Positions 8,029 to 14,606 of a stretch of DNA of 19,084 bases are shown here, piece after piece. The notes beneath the pieces were generated by a model. The model saw only the letters and a program-made list of their open reading frames with translations, was not told the origin of the DNA and did not search any database. The position numbers were made by a program, and so were the translations under genes. The stretch comes from Pseudomonadota bacterium (lineage in GTDB: Bacteria; Pseudomonadota; Gammaproteobacteria; Xanthomonadales; Xanthomonadaceae): NCBI GenBank assembly GCA_023453655.1, contig JAEXTE010000348.1:1-19084 (forward strand). The letters run 5' to 3'. Positions within the stretch are counted from its first letter, which is position 1. The number at the start of each line of letters is the position of its first letter.

Positions 8029-8825
8029 GCGTCGTAGTCCACGACGTTGGGCGCGTGGTCGGAGAAGCGCGGCTCGCGCGCGACGGCGCAGCCGGTGATC
8101 GATTCGGCGATCCCCGGCGTGGCCAGCTGGTAGTCGATGCGCCAACCCACGTTGTTGGCGCGCGCGGCACCGCGGTTGCTCCACCAGGTGTATTCGACGG
8201 CGTCGGGTTTCGCGACGCGGAAGCTGTCCTTCCAGCCGCGCGCGGGCGGTTCGACCAGGCCGTCGCCGTGTCCGTCGGCGATCATCGAATTGAGCCAGGC
8301 GCGCTCGGGCGGCAGGCAGCCGGAGTTCTTCTGGTAGCTGGACCAGTTCCTGATGTCGTTCTTCGCGCGCACGATGTTCCAGTCGCCGCACAGCACGTAC
8401 TCGCGGCCGCTGGCCAGCCACTCGTCCAGGATCGGACGCAGCCAGTCCATCACCTCGAACTTGAAGCCCTGGCGCAGCTCGCCGGAGGAACCGGAGGGGA
8501 TGTAGAACGACACCACGCTGAGGTTGCCGTAGCGCGCCTCGATGTAGCGGCCCTCGTCGTCGAACGGCGCCCAGCCCAGCGACGTGCGCACCTCGTCGGG
8601 CTCGCGGCGGCTGTAGATCGCCACGCCGCTGTAACCCTTCTTGGTGATCGCGTCGCGGTACACGCAGTGGCCGAGCGGCCGGAAGCAGGGATCGGAGAGC
8701 TGGTCTTCCTGGGCCTTGGTTTCCTGCAGGCAGACCACGTCGGCCTGCTGGGCCTCGAGCCAGCCGAAGAAGCCCTTGTTGGCGGCGGAACGGATGCCGT
8801 TGGCGTTGAAGCTGACGATGCGCAT
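8025..8825 (-). CDS. xth: exodeoxyribonuclease III / AP endonuclease
   Basis: Base-excision-repair nuclease that incises DNA at abasic sites and degrades 3' ends. The 266-residue sequence shows the whole exonuclease/endonuclease/phosphatase active site: Asn7 in FNANGIR, Glu35 in LQETK, Tyr108 in FYIPSG, Asp148 and Asn150 in GDWNI, Asp231 in WRIDYQ and Asp256-His257 in SDHAPN. This matches the XthA subgroup in length and motifs. It is the first gene of a tight xth-ampG-small protein run; its TGA shares four bases with the ampG GTG. A long inverted repeat and a TAGGCT hexamer lie just upstream, and no clear Shine-Dalgarno sequence is seen. Confidence 0.96.
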   Translation of the reverse strand: MRIVSFNANGIRSAANKGFFGWLEAQQADVVCLQETKAQEDQLSDPCFRPLGHCVYRDAITKKGYSGVAIYSRREPDEVRTSLGWAPFDDEGRYIEARYGNLSVVSFYIPSGSSGELRQGFKFEVMDWLRPILDEWLASGREYVLCGDWNIVRAKNDIRNWSSYQKNSGCLPPERAWLNSMIADGHGDGLVEPPARGWKDSFRVAKPDAVEYTWWSNRGAARANNVGWRIDYQLATPGIAESITGCAVAREPRFSDHAPNVVDYDA

Positions 8826-8833
8826 GCGGGGGA

Positions 8834-8869
8834 CGGGAATGGGCGTGGCGCAAGCCTAGCCCATTCCCG
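8834..8869 (-). repeat. 11-bp inverted repeat around the xth promoter region
   Basis: CGGGAATGGGC (8834-8844) and GCCCATTCCCG (8859-8869) are perfect inverted arms with a 14-base centre. On the minus strand the centre holds TAGGCT (8858-8853), a possible -10 for xth. The repeat ends nine bases from the xth ATG. It could be a repressor operator, or a stem-loop if transcription begins upstream of it. Confidence 0.55.
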
Positions 8870-8919
8870 CGCCGGTCCGCGTCCGCGGCCGGGCGGCCGG
8901 ACCGCACGCGCGGCCGCGT

Positions 8920-9270
8920 TCAGGCCTTGCGCACGAACTCCGACTTCAGGCCCATCTGGCCGACGCCGTCGATCCTGCAGTCGATGTCGTGGTCGCCATC
9001 GACCAGGCGGATGTTGCGCACTTTGGTACCGACCTTCACCACCAGCGAGGAGCCCTTCACCTTCAGGTCCTTGATCACCACCACGCTGTCGCCGTCGGCC
9101 AGCGGCGTGCCGTTGGCATCGCAGACCTGGGCCGCGCGGGCCTCGGCGGCGGCCTGTTCGGCCTGCTCGGCCGGCGACCACTCGTGCGCGCATTCGGGGC
9201 AGACCAGCAGCGCACCGTCCTCGTAGGTGTAGGTCGAGCCGCACTGCGGGCAGGGGGGCAGGCCGGGCAT
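8920..9270 (-). CDS. yjdM: YjdM/PhnA-domain zinc-ribbon protein
   Basis: A 116-residue protein of the family historically called PhnA or alkylphosphonate utilisation protein. Four cysteines at 7, 10, 24 and 27 (CPQC and CPEC) form an N-terminal zinc ribbon. Residues about 47-116 form the conserved PhnA C-terminal domain ([32 protein letters not shown]). The real function is not established; it is distinct from phosphonoacetate hydrolase, also called PhnA, and need not concern phosphonates. AAGGAG at 9277-9282, six bases from the ATG, is one of the best ribosome-binding sites in the window. A GACAAT hexamer at 9304-9309 could be its -10. It follows ccp by 67 bases and precedes xth by 94. Confidence 0.92.
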   Translation of the reverse strand: MPGLPPCPQCGSTYTYEDGALLVCPECAHEWSPAEQAEQAAAEARAAQVCDANGTPLADGDSVVVIKDLKVKGSSLVVKVGTKVRNIRLVDGDHDIDCRIDGVGQMGLKSEFVRKA

Positions 9271-9303
9271 CCGGGGCTCCTTGGGGTCAGCGGGAAACCG
9301 GCA

Positions 9304-9309
9304 ATTGTC
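9304..9309 (-). promoter_or_regulatory. -10-like GACAAT upstream of yjdM
   Basis: GACAAT on the minus strand would give a leader of about 27 bases carrying the AAGGAG ribosome-binding site of yjdM. It would give yjdM a promoter separate from ccp. Confidence 0.3.
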
Positions 9310-9337
9310 GCATCCACGGTCGCGGCGCGGCCGCGCG

Positions 9338-10417
9338 CTACTCCGGCCGTGGCGTGCGGGCGGTGCTGGGCGGCAACAACGGATGCTCGATGCGCGGCTG
9401 GCGGCCGGTCAGGGTGCGCAGGAAGGCCGCGATCGCCCGCGCCTGCTCCGCATCCAGCTCGCGGCCCAGCTGTGCGTTGCCCATGATCGCCACCGCCTGC
9501 TCCAGGTCCCAGACCTGGCCGCTGTGGAAGTACGGCGCGGTGAGTTCGACATTGCGCAACGGTGCGGCGCGGAACACGTATGCGTCGCTGGCGGTCTGGG
9601 TGACGGCGAAGCGGCCCTTGTCGCCCTCGGGCAGGATGTCGGCGCCGGGACGCTCGATCACGCCGAACGGGAAGTAGGCCTGTCCACCGAGGTTGGGGCC
9701 GTTGTGGCAGGCGCCGCAGCCGCTGTCGATGAACAGCTGCAGGCCGCGGCGCTCGGTGGCGTCCAGCGCATCGGTTTCGCCGGCCAGGTAGCGGTCGAAG
9801 CGCGCACCCGGCGTGACCAGGGTGGCCTCGAAGGCCTCGATCGCCAGCGCCATGTTGTCGAAGCTCACCGGATCGGGATCGCCGGGAAACGCCTCGCCGA
9901 AGCGGCGCACGTACTCGGGCATGCTCTCCAAGGTTTCGACCACGCGCTCGGGCGTGTTGTTCATCTCCACGCTGGCCTGCACCGGTCCCTTGGCCTGCTC
10001 GGCCAGGTCGGCGGCGCGCCCGTCCCAGAACTGGGCGGCATTGAGCACGGCGTTGAGCACCGTGGGCGAGTTGCGCGGGCCCTTCTGCCAGCCATGGCCG
10101 ATCGAGGTCGGCACGTTGTCCGCGCCGCCGGTGCCCACGTTGTGGCAGGTGTTGCAGCTGATCACGTGGCTGCGCGACAGGCGCGGATCGAAAAACAGCA
10201 TCCGGCCCAGCTCGACCTGGCGGGCATCGACCGGCCGGCCGCGCACCTGCCCGCCATCGTCCGGCAGCGGCGCGAACAGGGCCGTGGCCATGGCCCGCAA
10301 CGCGTCGCCCTCGTCCGCGCGCGCCGCCGCACCCGCCAGCCCCAGCGCCAGTCCCGCAGTGCCGGCCAGGCCCAGCGCCAGCCCCACCGCGACCCCCGTC
10401 TTCCGCCAACCTGCCAT
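9338..10417 (-). CDS. ccp: di-heme cytochrome c peroxidase, periplasmic
   Basis: Reduces hydrogen peroxide to water with electrons from small c-type cytochromes in the periplasm. The 359-residue precursor has a signal peptide with a long Gly/Ala/Leu core and an ARA cleavage site near residue 34. Two haem c motifs are present, CNTCH (88-92) and CGACH (234-238), along with the family stretches [34 protein letters not shown] and IMGNAQLG (Met312 a likely haem ligand). The frame is open 32 codons upstream, but the ATG at 10415-10417 is preferred because GGAG lies eight bases before it and the signal peptide starts there. An FNR/Anr-type box 59 bases upstream suggests induction at low oxygen, as known for Pseudomonas ccp genes. 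MauG-like relatives are less likely. Confidence 0.93.
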   Translation of the reverse strand: MAGWRKTGVAVGLALGLAGTAGLALGLAGAAARADEGDALRAMATALFAPLPDDGGQVRGRPVDARQVELGRMLFFDPRLSRSHVISCNTCHNVGTGGADNVPTSIGHGWQKGPRNSPTVLNAVLNAAQFWDGRAADLAEQAKGPVQASVEMNNTPERVVETLESMPEYVRRFGEAFPGDPDPVSFDNMALAIEAFEATLVTPGARFDRYLAGETDALDATERRGLQLFIDSGCGACHNGPNLGGQAYFPFGVIERPGADILPEGDKGRFAVTQTASDAYVFRAAPLRNVELTAPYFHSGQVWDLEQAVAIMGNAQLGRELDAEQARAIAAFLRTLTGRQPRIEHPLLPPSTARTPRPE

Positions 10418-10475
10418 CGCACCTGCTCCATTCCCGTCTGCAGCACGATTGGACCGGCGGGGCGGCATCCGGACA

Positions 10476-10489
10476 TTGATCGTGATCAA
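10476..10489. promoter_or_regulatory. FNR/Anr-type box in the ccp-pyrE divergent region
   Basis: TTGAT-CGTG-ATCAA is a perfect match to the FNR/Anr/CRP-family consensus half sites (TTGAT N4 ATCAA). Its centre at 10482.5 would be 41.5 bases upstream of a ccp transcript starting near 10441, 24 bases before the ccp ATG. This is the classic class II activator position. It is also 39.5 bases from the pyrE ATG, so an effect on pyrE is possible. Confidence 0.75.
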
Positions 10490-10508
10490 GCGCGGCTGGC
10501 GCCTGTGG

Positions 10509-10514
10509 GACAAT
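10509..10514 (+). promoter_or_regulatory. -10-like GACAAT of a leaderless pyrE promoter
   Basis: GACAAT is followed by seven bases and the ATG at 10522, the same geometry as at tyrS. This supports 10522 rather than the in-frame ATG at 10513, which overlaps the hexamer. Confidence 0.45.
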
Positions 10515-10521
10515 GCGCCGC

Positions 10522-11184
10522 ATGAGCGACCATCGCACCCGTTTCCTGGACCTGGCCCTGCAGGCGCAGGCGCTGCGCTTCGGCGAGTTCACGCTCAAGT
10601 CCGGGCGGGTGAGTCCCTACTTCTTCAACGCCGGGCTGTTCAACTCTGGCGCGGCGCTGTCGGCGCTGGCCGCCTGCTACGCCGACGCGCTGGAGCAGGC
10701 CGGGATCGGCTTCGACCTGCTGTTCGGCCCGGCCTACAAGGGCATCCCGCTGGCCACGGCGCTGGCCTGCGAGTACGCGCGGCGGGGCCGCGACCTGCCG
10801 GTGGCGTTCAACCGCAAGGAGGCCAAGGCGCACGGAGAAGGCGGCAGCCTGATTGGCGCGCCGCTGGCCGGCCGTCGCGTGCTGGTGGTGGACGACGTGA
10901 TCACCGCCGGCACCGCGATCCGCGAGGCGCTGGGCATCATCGAGGGCGGCGGCGGGACCGCGGCCGGCATCGTGATCGCGCTCGACCGGCAGGAGATCGC
11001 CGGCGAAGGACAGTCGCGGTCGGCGGCCCAGGCCGTGGCGGAGGAGGCCGGGATCCCGGTGATCGCCGTGGCCACCCTGGGCGACCTGCTGGCCTTCGCC
11101 GACGCGAGCGACGCCCTGGCCGACGAGCGCGAGCGCCTGCAGGCCTATCGGGTGCAATATGGTGTCCGCGACATCCAGCGTTGA
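10522..11184 (+). CDS. pyrE: orotate phosphoribosyltransferase
   Basis: Converts orotate and PRPP to orotidine 5'-monophosphate in pyrimidine synthesis. The 220-residue protein has the bacterial PyrE layout: FGEFTLKSGRVSPYFFNAG near the N-terminus, FGPAYKGIPLA (68-78), FNRKEAKAHGEGG (96-108, flexible PRPP/orotate loop) and the PRPP-binding signature VVDDVITAGTA (122-132). An ATG three codons upstream (10513) is in frame. I chose 10522 because it gives the usual xanthomonad N-terminus MSDHRTRF and the right distance from a -10-like hexamer. The next gene's ATG is 25 bases after the stop, so they are probably co-transcribed. An FNR-like box lies just upstream, though its main target is probably ccp. 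Confidence 0.95.
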   Translation: MSDHRTRFLDLALQAQALRFGEFTLKSGRVSPYFFNAGLFNSGAALSALAACYADALEQAGIGFDLLFGPAYKGIPLATALACEYARRGRDLPVAFNRKEAKAHGEGGSLIGAPLAGRRVLVVDDVITAGTAIREALGIIEGGGGTAAGIVIALDRQEIAGEGQSRSAAQAVAEEAGIPVIAVATLGDLLAFADASDALADERERLQAYRVQYGVRDIQR

Positions 11185-11209
11185 TCCGGGCCGCGGGGGG
11201 CGGCGTTCG

Positions 11210-11851
11210 ATGAAGATCCAGGCCGTGTTCGCCATCGCCGCGCTGTGCTGGCTGCCTGCCGCCCTGCAGGCCCAGAACCGGGCGGCGCCGGCGGAAAAGA
11301 AGCTTTACTGCTGGAACGAGAACGGCCGCAAGGTCTGCGGCGACGCGCTGCCGCCCGAGGCGGTCGACGCCGCCCGCACCGAAATGAGTCGCACCGGCCG
11401 GCCGCTGGCGCGGCTGGGCGAGCAGCTGACCCCCGAAGAGCGCGCCGCCGCCGAGGAAGCCGAGCACCAGGCCCGCATCGCGGCCAACGCCGAGGCCGCG
11501 CGCCTGCGCCGCGAGCGCGCCATGGCCGAGTCCTACGAGACCGAGGAAGACCTGCGCCGCGCGTTCGACGACCGCATCGTGCTCATCGACGAAGGCCTCA
11601 AGACCTCGCGCATGGGCGTGGACAACCTGCGCCAGAGCCTGGTCTCGCTGCTGCGCCAGGCCAACGACCTGGAACTGCGTGGCGAGCCGGTGGGGAAGGC
11701 GCTTGCCGGCAACATCCGCGCCCAGCACGTGGACCTGCTGCGCCAGCAGGCGATCATGCGCCAGCAGCAGGAAGAGCGTGCCTCGCTGGACGCCGAACTC
11801 GAGCACGCGATCGAGCGCTACCACGCGCTGCGCGCGCCCGCCCGGCGTTGA
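11210..11851 (+). CDS. secreted coiled-coil protein with DUF4124-like N-terminus
   Basis: A 213-residue exported protein of unknown function. A signal peptide covers about residues 1-22 (hydrophobic core FAIAALCWLPAALQA). The mature N-terminus holds LYCWNENGRKVCGDALPPEA with Cys34 and Cys43, which resembles the DUF4124 pattern (aromatic-Lys-Trp-x-Asn/Asp-x-x-Gly...Pro-Pro) of many gammaproteobacterial envelope proteins; the two cysteines could pair. The rest is charged, Ala/Glu/Arg-rich helix with coiled-coil character (about 68-120 and 140-205). The frame is open to 11159, overlapping pyrE, but the ATG at 11210 gives the signal peptide. Position downstream of pyrE suggests shared transcription, not shared function. 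Confidence 0.8.
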   Translation: MKIQAVFAIAALCWLPAALQAQNRAAPAEKKLYCWNENGRKVCGDALPPEAVDAARTEMSRTGRPLARLGEQLTPEERAAAEEAEHQARIAANAEAARLRRERAMAESYETEEDLRRAFDDRIVLIDEGLKTSRMGVDNLRQSLVSLLRQANDLELRGEPVGKALAGNIRAQHVDLLRQQAIMRQQQEERASLDAELEHAIERYHALRAPARR

Positions 11852-11861
11852 TCTCGGCACG

Positions 11862-11877
11862 CCGGCCGTCGGGCCGG
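11862..11877. terminator. GC hairpin between convergent genes
   Basis: CCGGCC / GGCCGG form a 6-bp stem with a 4-base loop in the 33-base gap between the coiled-coil gene and the flavoprotein gene. It could serve both directions but lacks T tracts. Confidence 0.25.
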
Positions 11878-11884
11878 GCCGCCG

Positions 11885-13132
11885 TCAGCGGGCGGGGTTC
11901 GCGTCCAGCCAGTCGATCGCGCCTTCCGCCGCGACCAGGCCGCTGGCGAAGCAGGCGGTGAGGAGGTAGCCGCCGGTCGGGGCCTCCCAGTCCAGCATCT
12001 CGCCCGCGCAGAACAGGCCGGGCAGCGCGCGTGCCATCAGCGCATCGTCCAGCGCCTCGAGCCGGACGCCGCCGGCGCTGCTGATCGCTTCGTCCACCGG
12101 GCGCGGCCGAGCAAGGCGCAGCGCCAGCCGCTTGATCGTGGCCGCCAGCCGCACCGGATCCTGCATCGCGGCGCCATCGAGCACTTCGCGCAGCAGTGCC
12201 GCCTTGGCGCCGTGCAGGCCGGTCGCGCGGCGCAGGTGCTCGGACAGGCTGCGGCCCCCGCGCGGGCGCCCGAGCGCGTCGCGCAACGTGGCCTCGTCGC
12301 GTCCTGGCGCGAGGTCCAGGGCAATGGCGGCACTTCCGTCGCGCTCGACAAGCTCGCGCAACTGCGCGGAGATGGCGTAGATCACGCTGCCTTCCAGCCC
12401 GGTGCCGGTCAGCACGCACTCGCCCTGCAGCGACTGCGCGGCGCCGTCCGGGCCGGTCCAGTGCACGACCACGGGCTTGAGCGGCGCGCCCGCGTGGCGC
12501 TCGGCCAGGTGCGCCGACCAGCCGATGTCGAATCCGCAGTTGGCCGGCTGCAGGGGCGCCACGTCCACGCCGCGCGCCTGCAGCAGGGGCACCCATCCAC
12601 CGTCGCTGCCCAGCTGCGGCCAGCTCGCGCCGCCCAGCGCGAGTACCGTCGCATCGGCCGCCGCCAGGCGCTCGCCGCCGGGCGTGTCGAAACGCAAGGC
12701 CCCGCCCACGGCCCAGCCGGTCCAGCGGTGGTGCACGTGGAAGGACACGCCCTGGTCGCGCAGCCGCCGCACCCAGCCGCGCAGCAGAGGCGCGGCCTTG
12801 CGGTCGAGCGGGAACACCCGCCCCGAACTGCCGACATAGGTGTCCCCGCCCAGTCCCCGCGCCCAGTCGCGCAGCGCCGCCGCATCGAATCGCGCCAGCC
12901 AGCGCGCGACCGCGGCCTCGCGCTCGCGGTAGCGGGCGGCGAACCGCGCCGGCGGGTCGGAATGGGTGAGGTTGAGGCCGCCCTTGCCGGCGATCAGGAA
13001 CTTCCGGCCCACCGAGCCCTTGGCCTCGTACAGATCCACCGCCAGGCCGGCGGCGCACAGGCGTTCGGCGGCGATGAGCCCGGCGGGGCCGCCGCCGACG
13101 ACGGCAACACGACGGGAAGACGGGCCAGGCAT
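11885..13132 (-). CDS. TIGR03862-like FAD-dependent flavoprotein (HI0933/YhiN superfamily)
   Basis: A cytoplasmic flavoprotein of the HI0933/YhiN superfamily, most like the TIGR03862 (PP_4765-type) branch; its substrate is unknown. The 415 residues start with the dinucleotide-binding motif VAVVGGGPAGLIAAERL, followed by GSVGRKFLIAGKGGLNLTHS, the branch's counterpart of the GxGRCN loop. Other family landmarks are GSSGRVFPLDRKAAPLL, LALGGASWPQLGSDGGW, LTGTGLEGSVIYAIS, ISSAGGV and the C-terminal FAD contact GLFCAGEMLDWEAPTGGYLL. The frame is open 33 codons upstream, but the ATG at 13130-13132 fits the family start. It sits six bases after a GATAAT hexamer and has no Shine-Dalgarno sequence, suggesting leaderless translation. 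It diverges from the Gfo/Idh gene across 79 bases. Confidence 0.88.
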   Translation of the reverse strand: MPGPSSRRVAVVGGGPAGLIAAERLCAAGLAVDLYEAKGSVGRKFLIAGKGGLNLTHSDPPARFAARYREREAAVARWLARFDAAALRDWARGLGGDTYVGSSGRVFPLDRKAAPLLRGWVRRLRDQGVSFHVHHRWTGWAVGGALRFDTPGGERLAAADATVLALGGASWPQLGSDGGWVPLLQARGVDVAPLQPANCGFDIGWSAHLAERHAGAPLKPVVVHWTGPDGAAQSLQGECVLTGTGLEGSVIYAISAQLRELVERDGSAAIALDLAPGRDEATLRDALGRPRGGRSLSEHLRRATGLHGAKAALLREVLDGAAMQDPVRLAATIKRLALRLARPRPVDEAISSAGGVRLEALDDALMARALPGLFCAGEMLDWEAPTGGYLLTACFASGLVAAEGAIDWLDANPAR

Positions 13133-13138
13133 GGATGC

Positions 13139-13144
13139 ATTATC
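13139..13144 (-). promoter_or_regulatory. -10 GATAAT of a leaderless flavoprotein promoter
   Basis: On the minus strand GATAAT differs from TATAAT by one base and is followed by six bases and the ATG at 13132. No ribosome-binding site is seen and the -35 region is not recognisable. Confidence 0.55.
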
Positions 13145-13176
13145 GCCCGGCCGGCCCCGGACGGTCCTGTGAGCGC

Positions 13177-13182
13177 TAACAT
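13177..13182 (+). promoter_or_regulatory. -10-like TAACAT before the Gfo/Idh gene
   Basis: TAACAT would place the transcript start near 13189. The short leader contains GGAGGAGGGAG (13197-13207), the strongest ribosome-binding site in the window, ending four bases before the ATG at 13212. Confidence 0.4.
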
Positions 13183-13211
13183 GCGGATCGACACCGGGAG
13201 GAGGGAGCGCG

Positions 13212-14333
13212 ATGGGCAAGCAGGTTGGCAATGGCTGGACCCGCCGCGAGGCGCTGCAGTCGATGGCGGTCGCAGGCGCCGCCGCGGCGTGGACGCCGCG
13301 TGGACTGGCCCAGGACCGCAGGATCGGCGTCGCGCTGGTCGGACTGGGCTACTACGCCGCCGAACTGCTGGCGCCCGCGCTGCAGCTGACCCGCCACTGC
13401 CGGCTGGCCGGACTGGTCAGCGGCACGCCCGCCAAGCTCGGCGAGTGGCAGCGCAAGTACGGCATCGCCGATGCCAACCTCTATTCCTACGACGACTTCC
13501 ACCGCATCGCCGACAACGACGAGATCGACGTGGTGTACATCGCCACGCCCAACCACGTGCACCGTTCCCTGGCCGAGATCGCCGCCAGGGCCGGCAAGCA
13601 CGTGTGGTGCGAGAAGCCGATGGCGATGGACGCGGCCGAGGGCGAAGCCATGATCAAGGCCTGCCGCGACAACCGGGTGCAGCTGGCGGTGGGCTACCGC
13701 ATGCAGCACGAGCCCAATACACGCCGCTTCATGGCGATGGCGAAGGAGCGGCCGTTCGGCCGCATCGTCAAGCTGCGCGCCGACGCCGGCTGGTTCGGCT
13801 GGCGCGACGGCGCCGACGATGCCTGGCGCCTGGATCCGGCGCGCGGCGGCGGCGCGATGTACGACATGGGCGTGTACTGCATCAACGCCGCGCGCTACTG
13901 CACCGGCATGGAACCGCTGGCGGTGCAGGCCTGGGACGAGACGGCGCGCCGCGAGCTGTTCAAGGGCGTGGACGAGACGATGCGCTTCCGCCTCGAGTTC
14001 CCCGAGGACATCGTCGCCGAGTGCGTGACCAGCTTCGGCCGCAACCTCAACACGCTGCAGGTGGACTGCGAACGCGGCTGGTACACGATGTCGCCGTTCC
14101 AGGGTTACGACGGCAACCGCGGCCGCGCCAGCGACGGCACCGTGTTCGAGCCGCAGCTGGGCAAGCTGCCGCGCATGCAGGCCGAACAGATGGACAACGA
14201 TGCGCAGTCGATCATCGCCGGCACCACGCCGCGCGTGCCGGGCGAGGAGGGCCTGCGCGACCTGCGCGTGGTCGATGCGGCGTTCGCTTCGGCGAAGGCC
14301 GATGGCAAGCGCGTGGAGATCGCGCGCGGCTGA
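13212..14333 (+). CDS. Tat-exported Gfo/Idh/MocA oxidoreductase
   Basis: A 373-residue NAD(P)-dependent sugar-type oxidoreductase resembling glucose-fructose oxidoreductase. A twin-arginine signal is visible: TRREALQ at residues 10-16, an Ala-rich hydrophobic stretch and cleavage near GLAQ (34), predicting folded export to the periplasm with cofactor bound. The Rossmann motif is VGLGYYA (43-49). VVYIATPNHVH (about 107-117), the Gfo/Idh hallmark CEKPMAMD with Lys135 (133-140) and GYRMQHEP (161-168) follow. The C-terminal domain has RGGGAMYDMGVYCIN. It stands alone between a divergent flavoprotein gene and the convergent algC operon, so the substrate is not suggested by context. The ATG is fixed by the strong ribosome-binding site just upstream. 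Confidence 0.92.
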   Translation: MGKQVGNGWTRREALQSMAVAGAAAAWTPRGLAQDRRIGVALVGLGYYAAELLAPALQLTRHCRLAGLVSGTPAKLGEWQRKYGIADANLYSYDDFHRIADNDEIDVVYIATPNHVHRSLAEIAARAGKHVWCEKPMAMDAAEGEAMIKACRDNRVQLAVGYRMQHEPNTRRFMAMAKERPFGRIVKLRADAGWFGWRDGADDAWRLDPARGGGAMYDMGVYCINAARYCTGMEPLAVQAWDETARRELFKGVDETMRFRLEFPEDIVAECVTSFGRNLNTLQVDCERGWYTMSPFQGYDGNRGRASDGTVFEPQLGKLPRMQAEQMDNDAQSIIAGTTPRVPGEEGLRDLRVVDAAFASAKADGKRVEIARG

Positions 14334-14606
14334 GGCGGCAGACACCGGCCGCCCCGGGCGTGGCGCACGGCAGGCGGGGCGTATCCCTTGGCGCGCCACC
14401 TGCAGGACCTCGACCCGGCCGGACACGGGGCGGTGGTACCTGCAACTAGACCCCCGCGAGACGGCCGAGCCCGTACGACTCTCACGAGCAAGACGGGGCC
14501 GCCGAGGAGACGCCTGTCCTTGAGCGCTCCCCGTAGCCGGCCGTCCCGCACCCCCAACGCCCCGGCGCGGTATCCCCCATGCCAGGTGCGCGGCGCAGTC
14601 CGGAAA
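14334..14606. other. 273-base gap between convergent Gfo/Idh and algC genes
   Basis: Immediately after the Gfo/Idh stop, GGCGGC (14334-14339) and GCCGCC (14348-14353) can form a 6-bp hairpin without a T tract. The remainder shows no tRNA, convincing reading frame, repeat or binding site. Frames through it lack family-like sequence and start signals. Confidence 0.4.

Noticed and set aside
8029..8907. N-terminal extension of ampG through xth
   Set aside because: The extension is an alternative frame of xth and non-membrane in character. AmpG similarity begins at the GTG at 8028.
9325..9336. GCGCGGCCGCGC palindrome after ccp as a terminator or binding site
   Set aside because: It is twelve bases of pure GC with no loop or T tract and is likely by chance in this composition.
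12212..14449. 745-codon plus-strand open frame across the flavoprotein and Gfo/Idh genes
   Set aside because: It runs antisense to one gene and out of frame with another, and shows no coherent domain.
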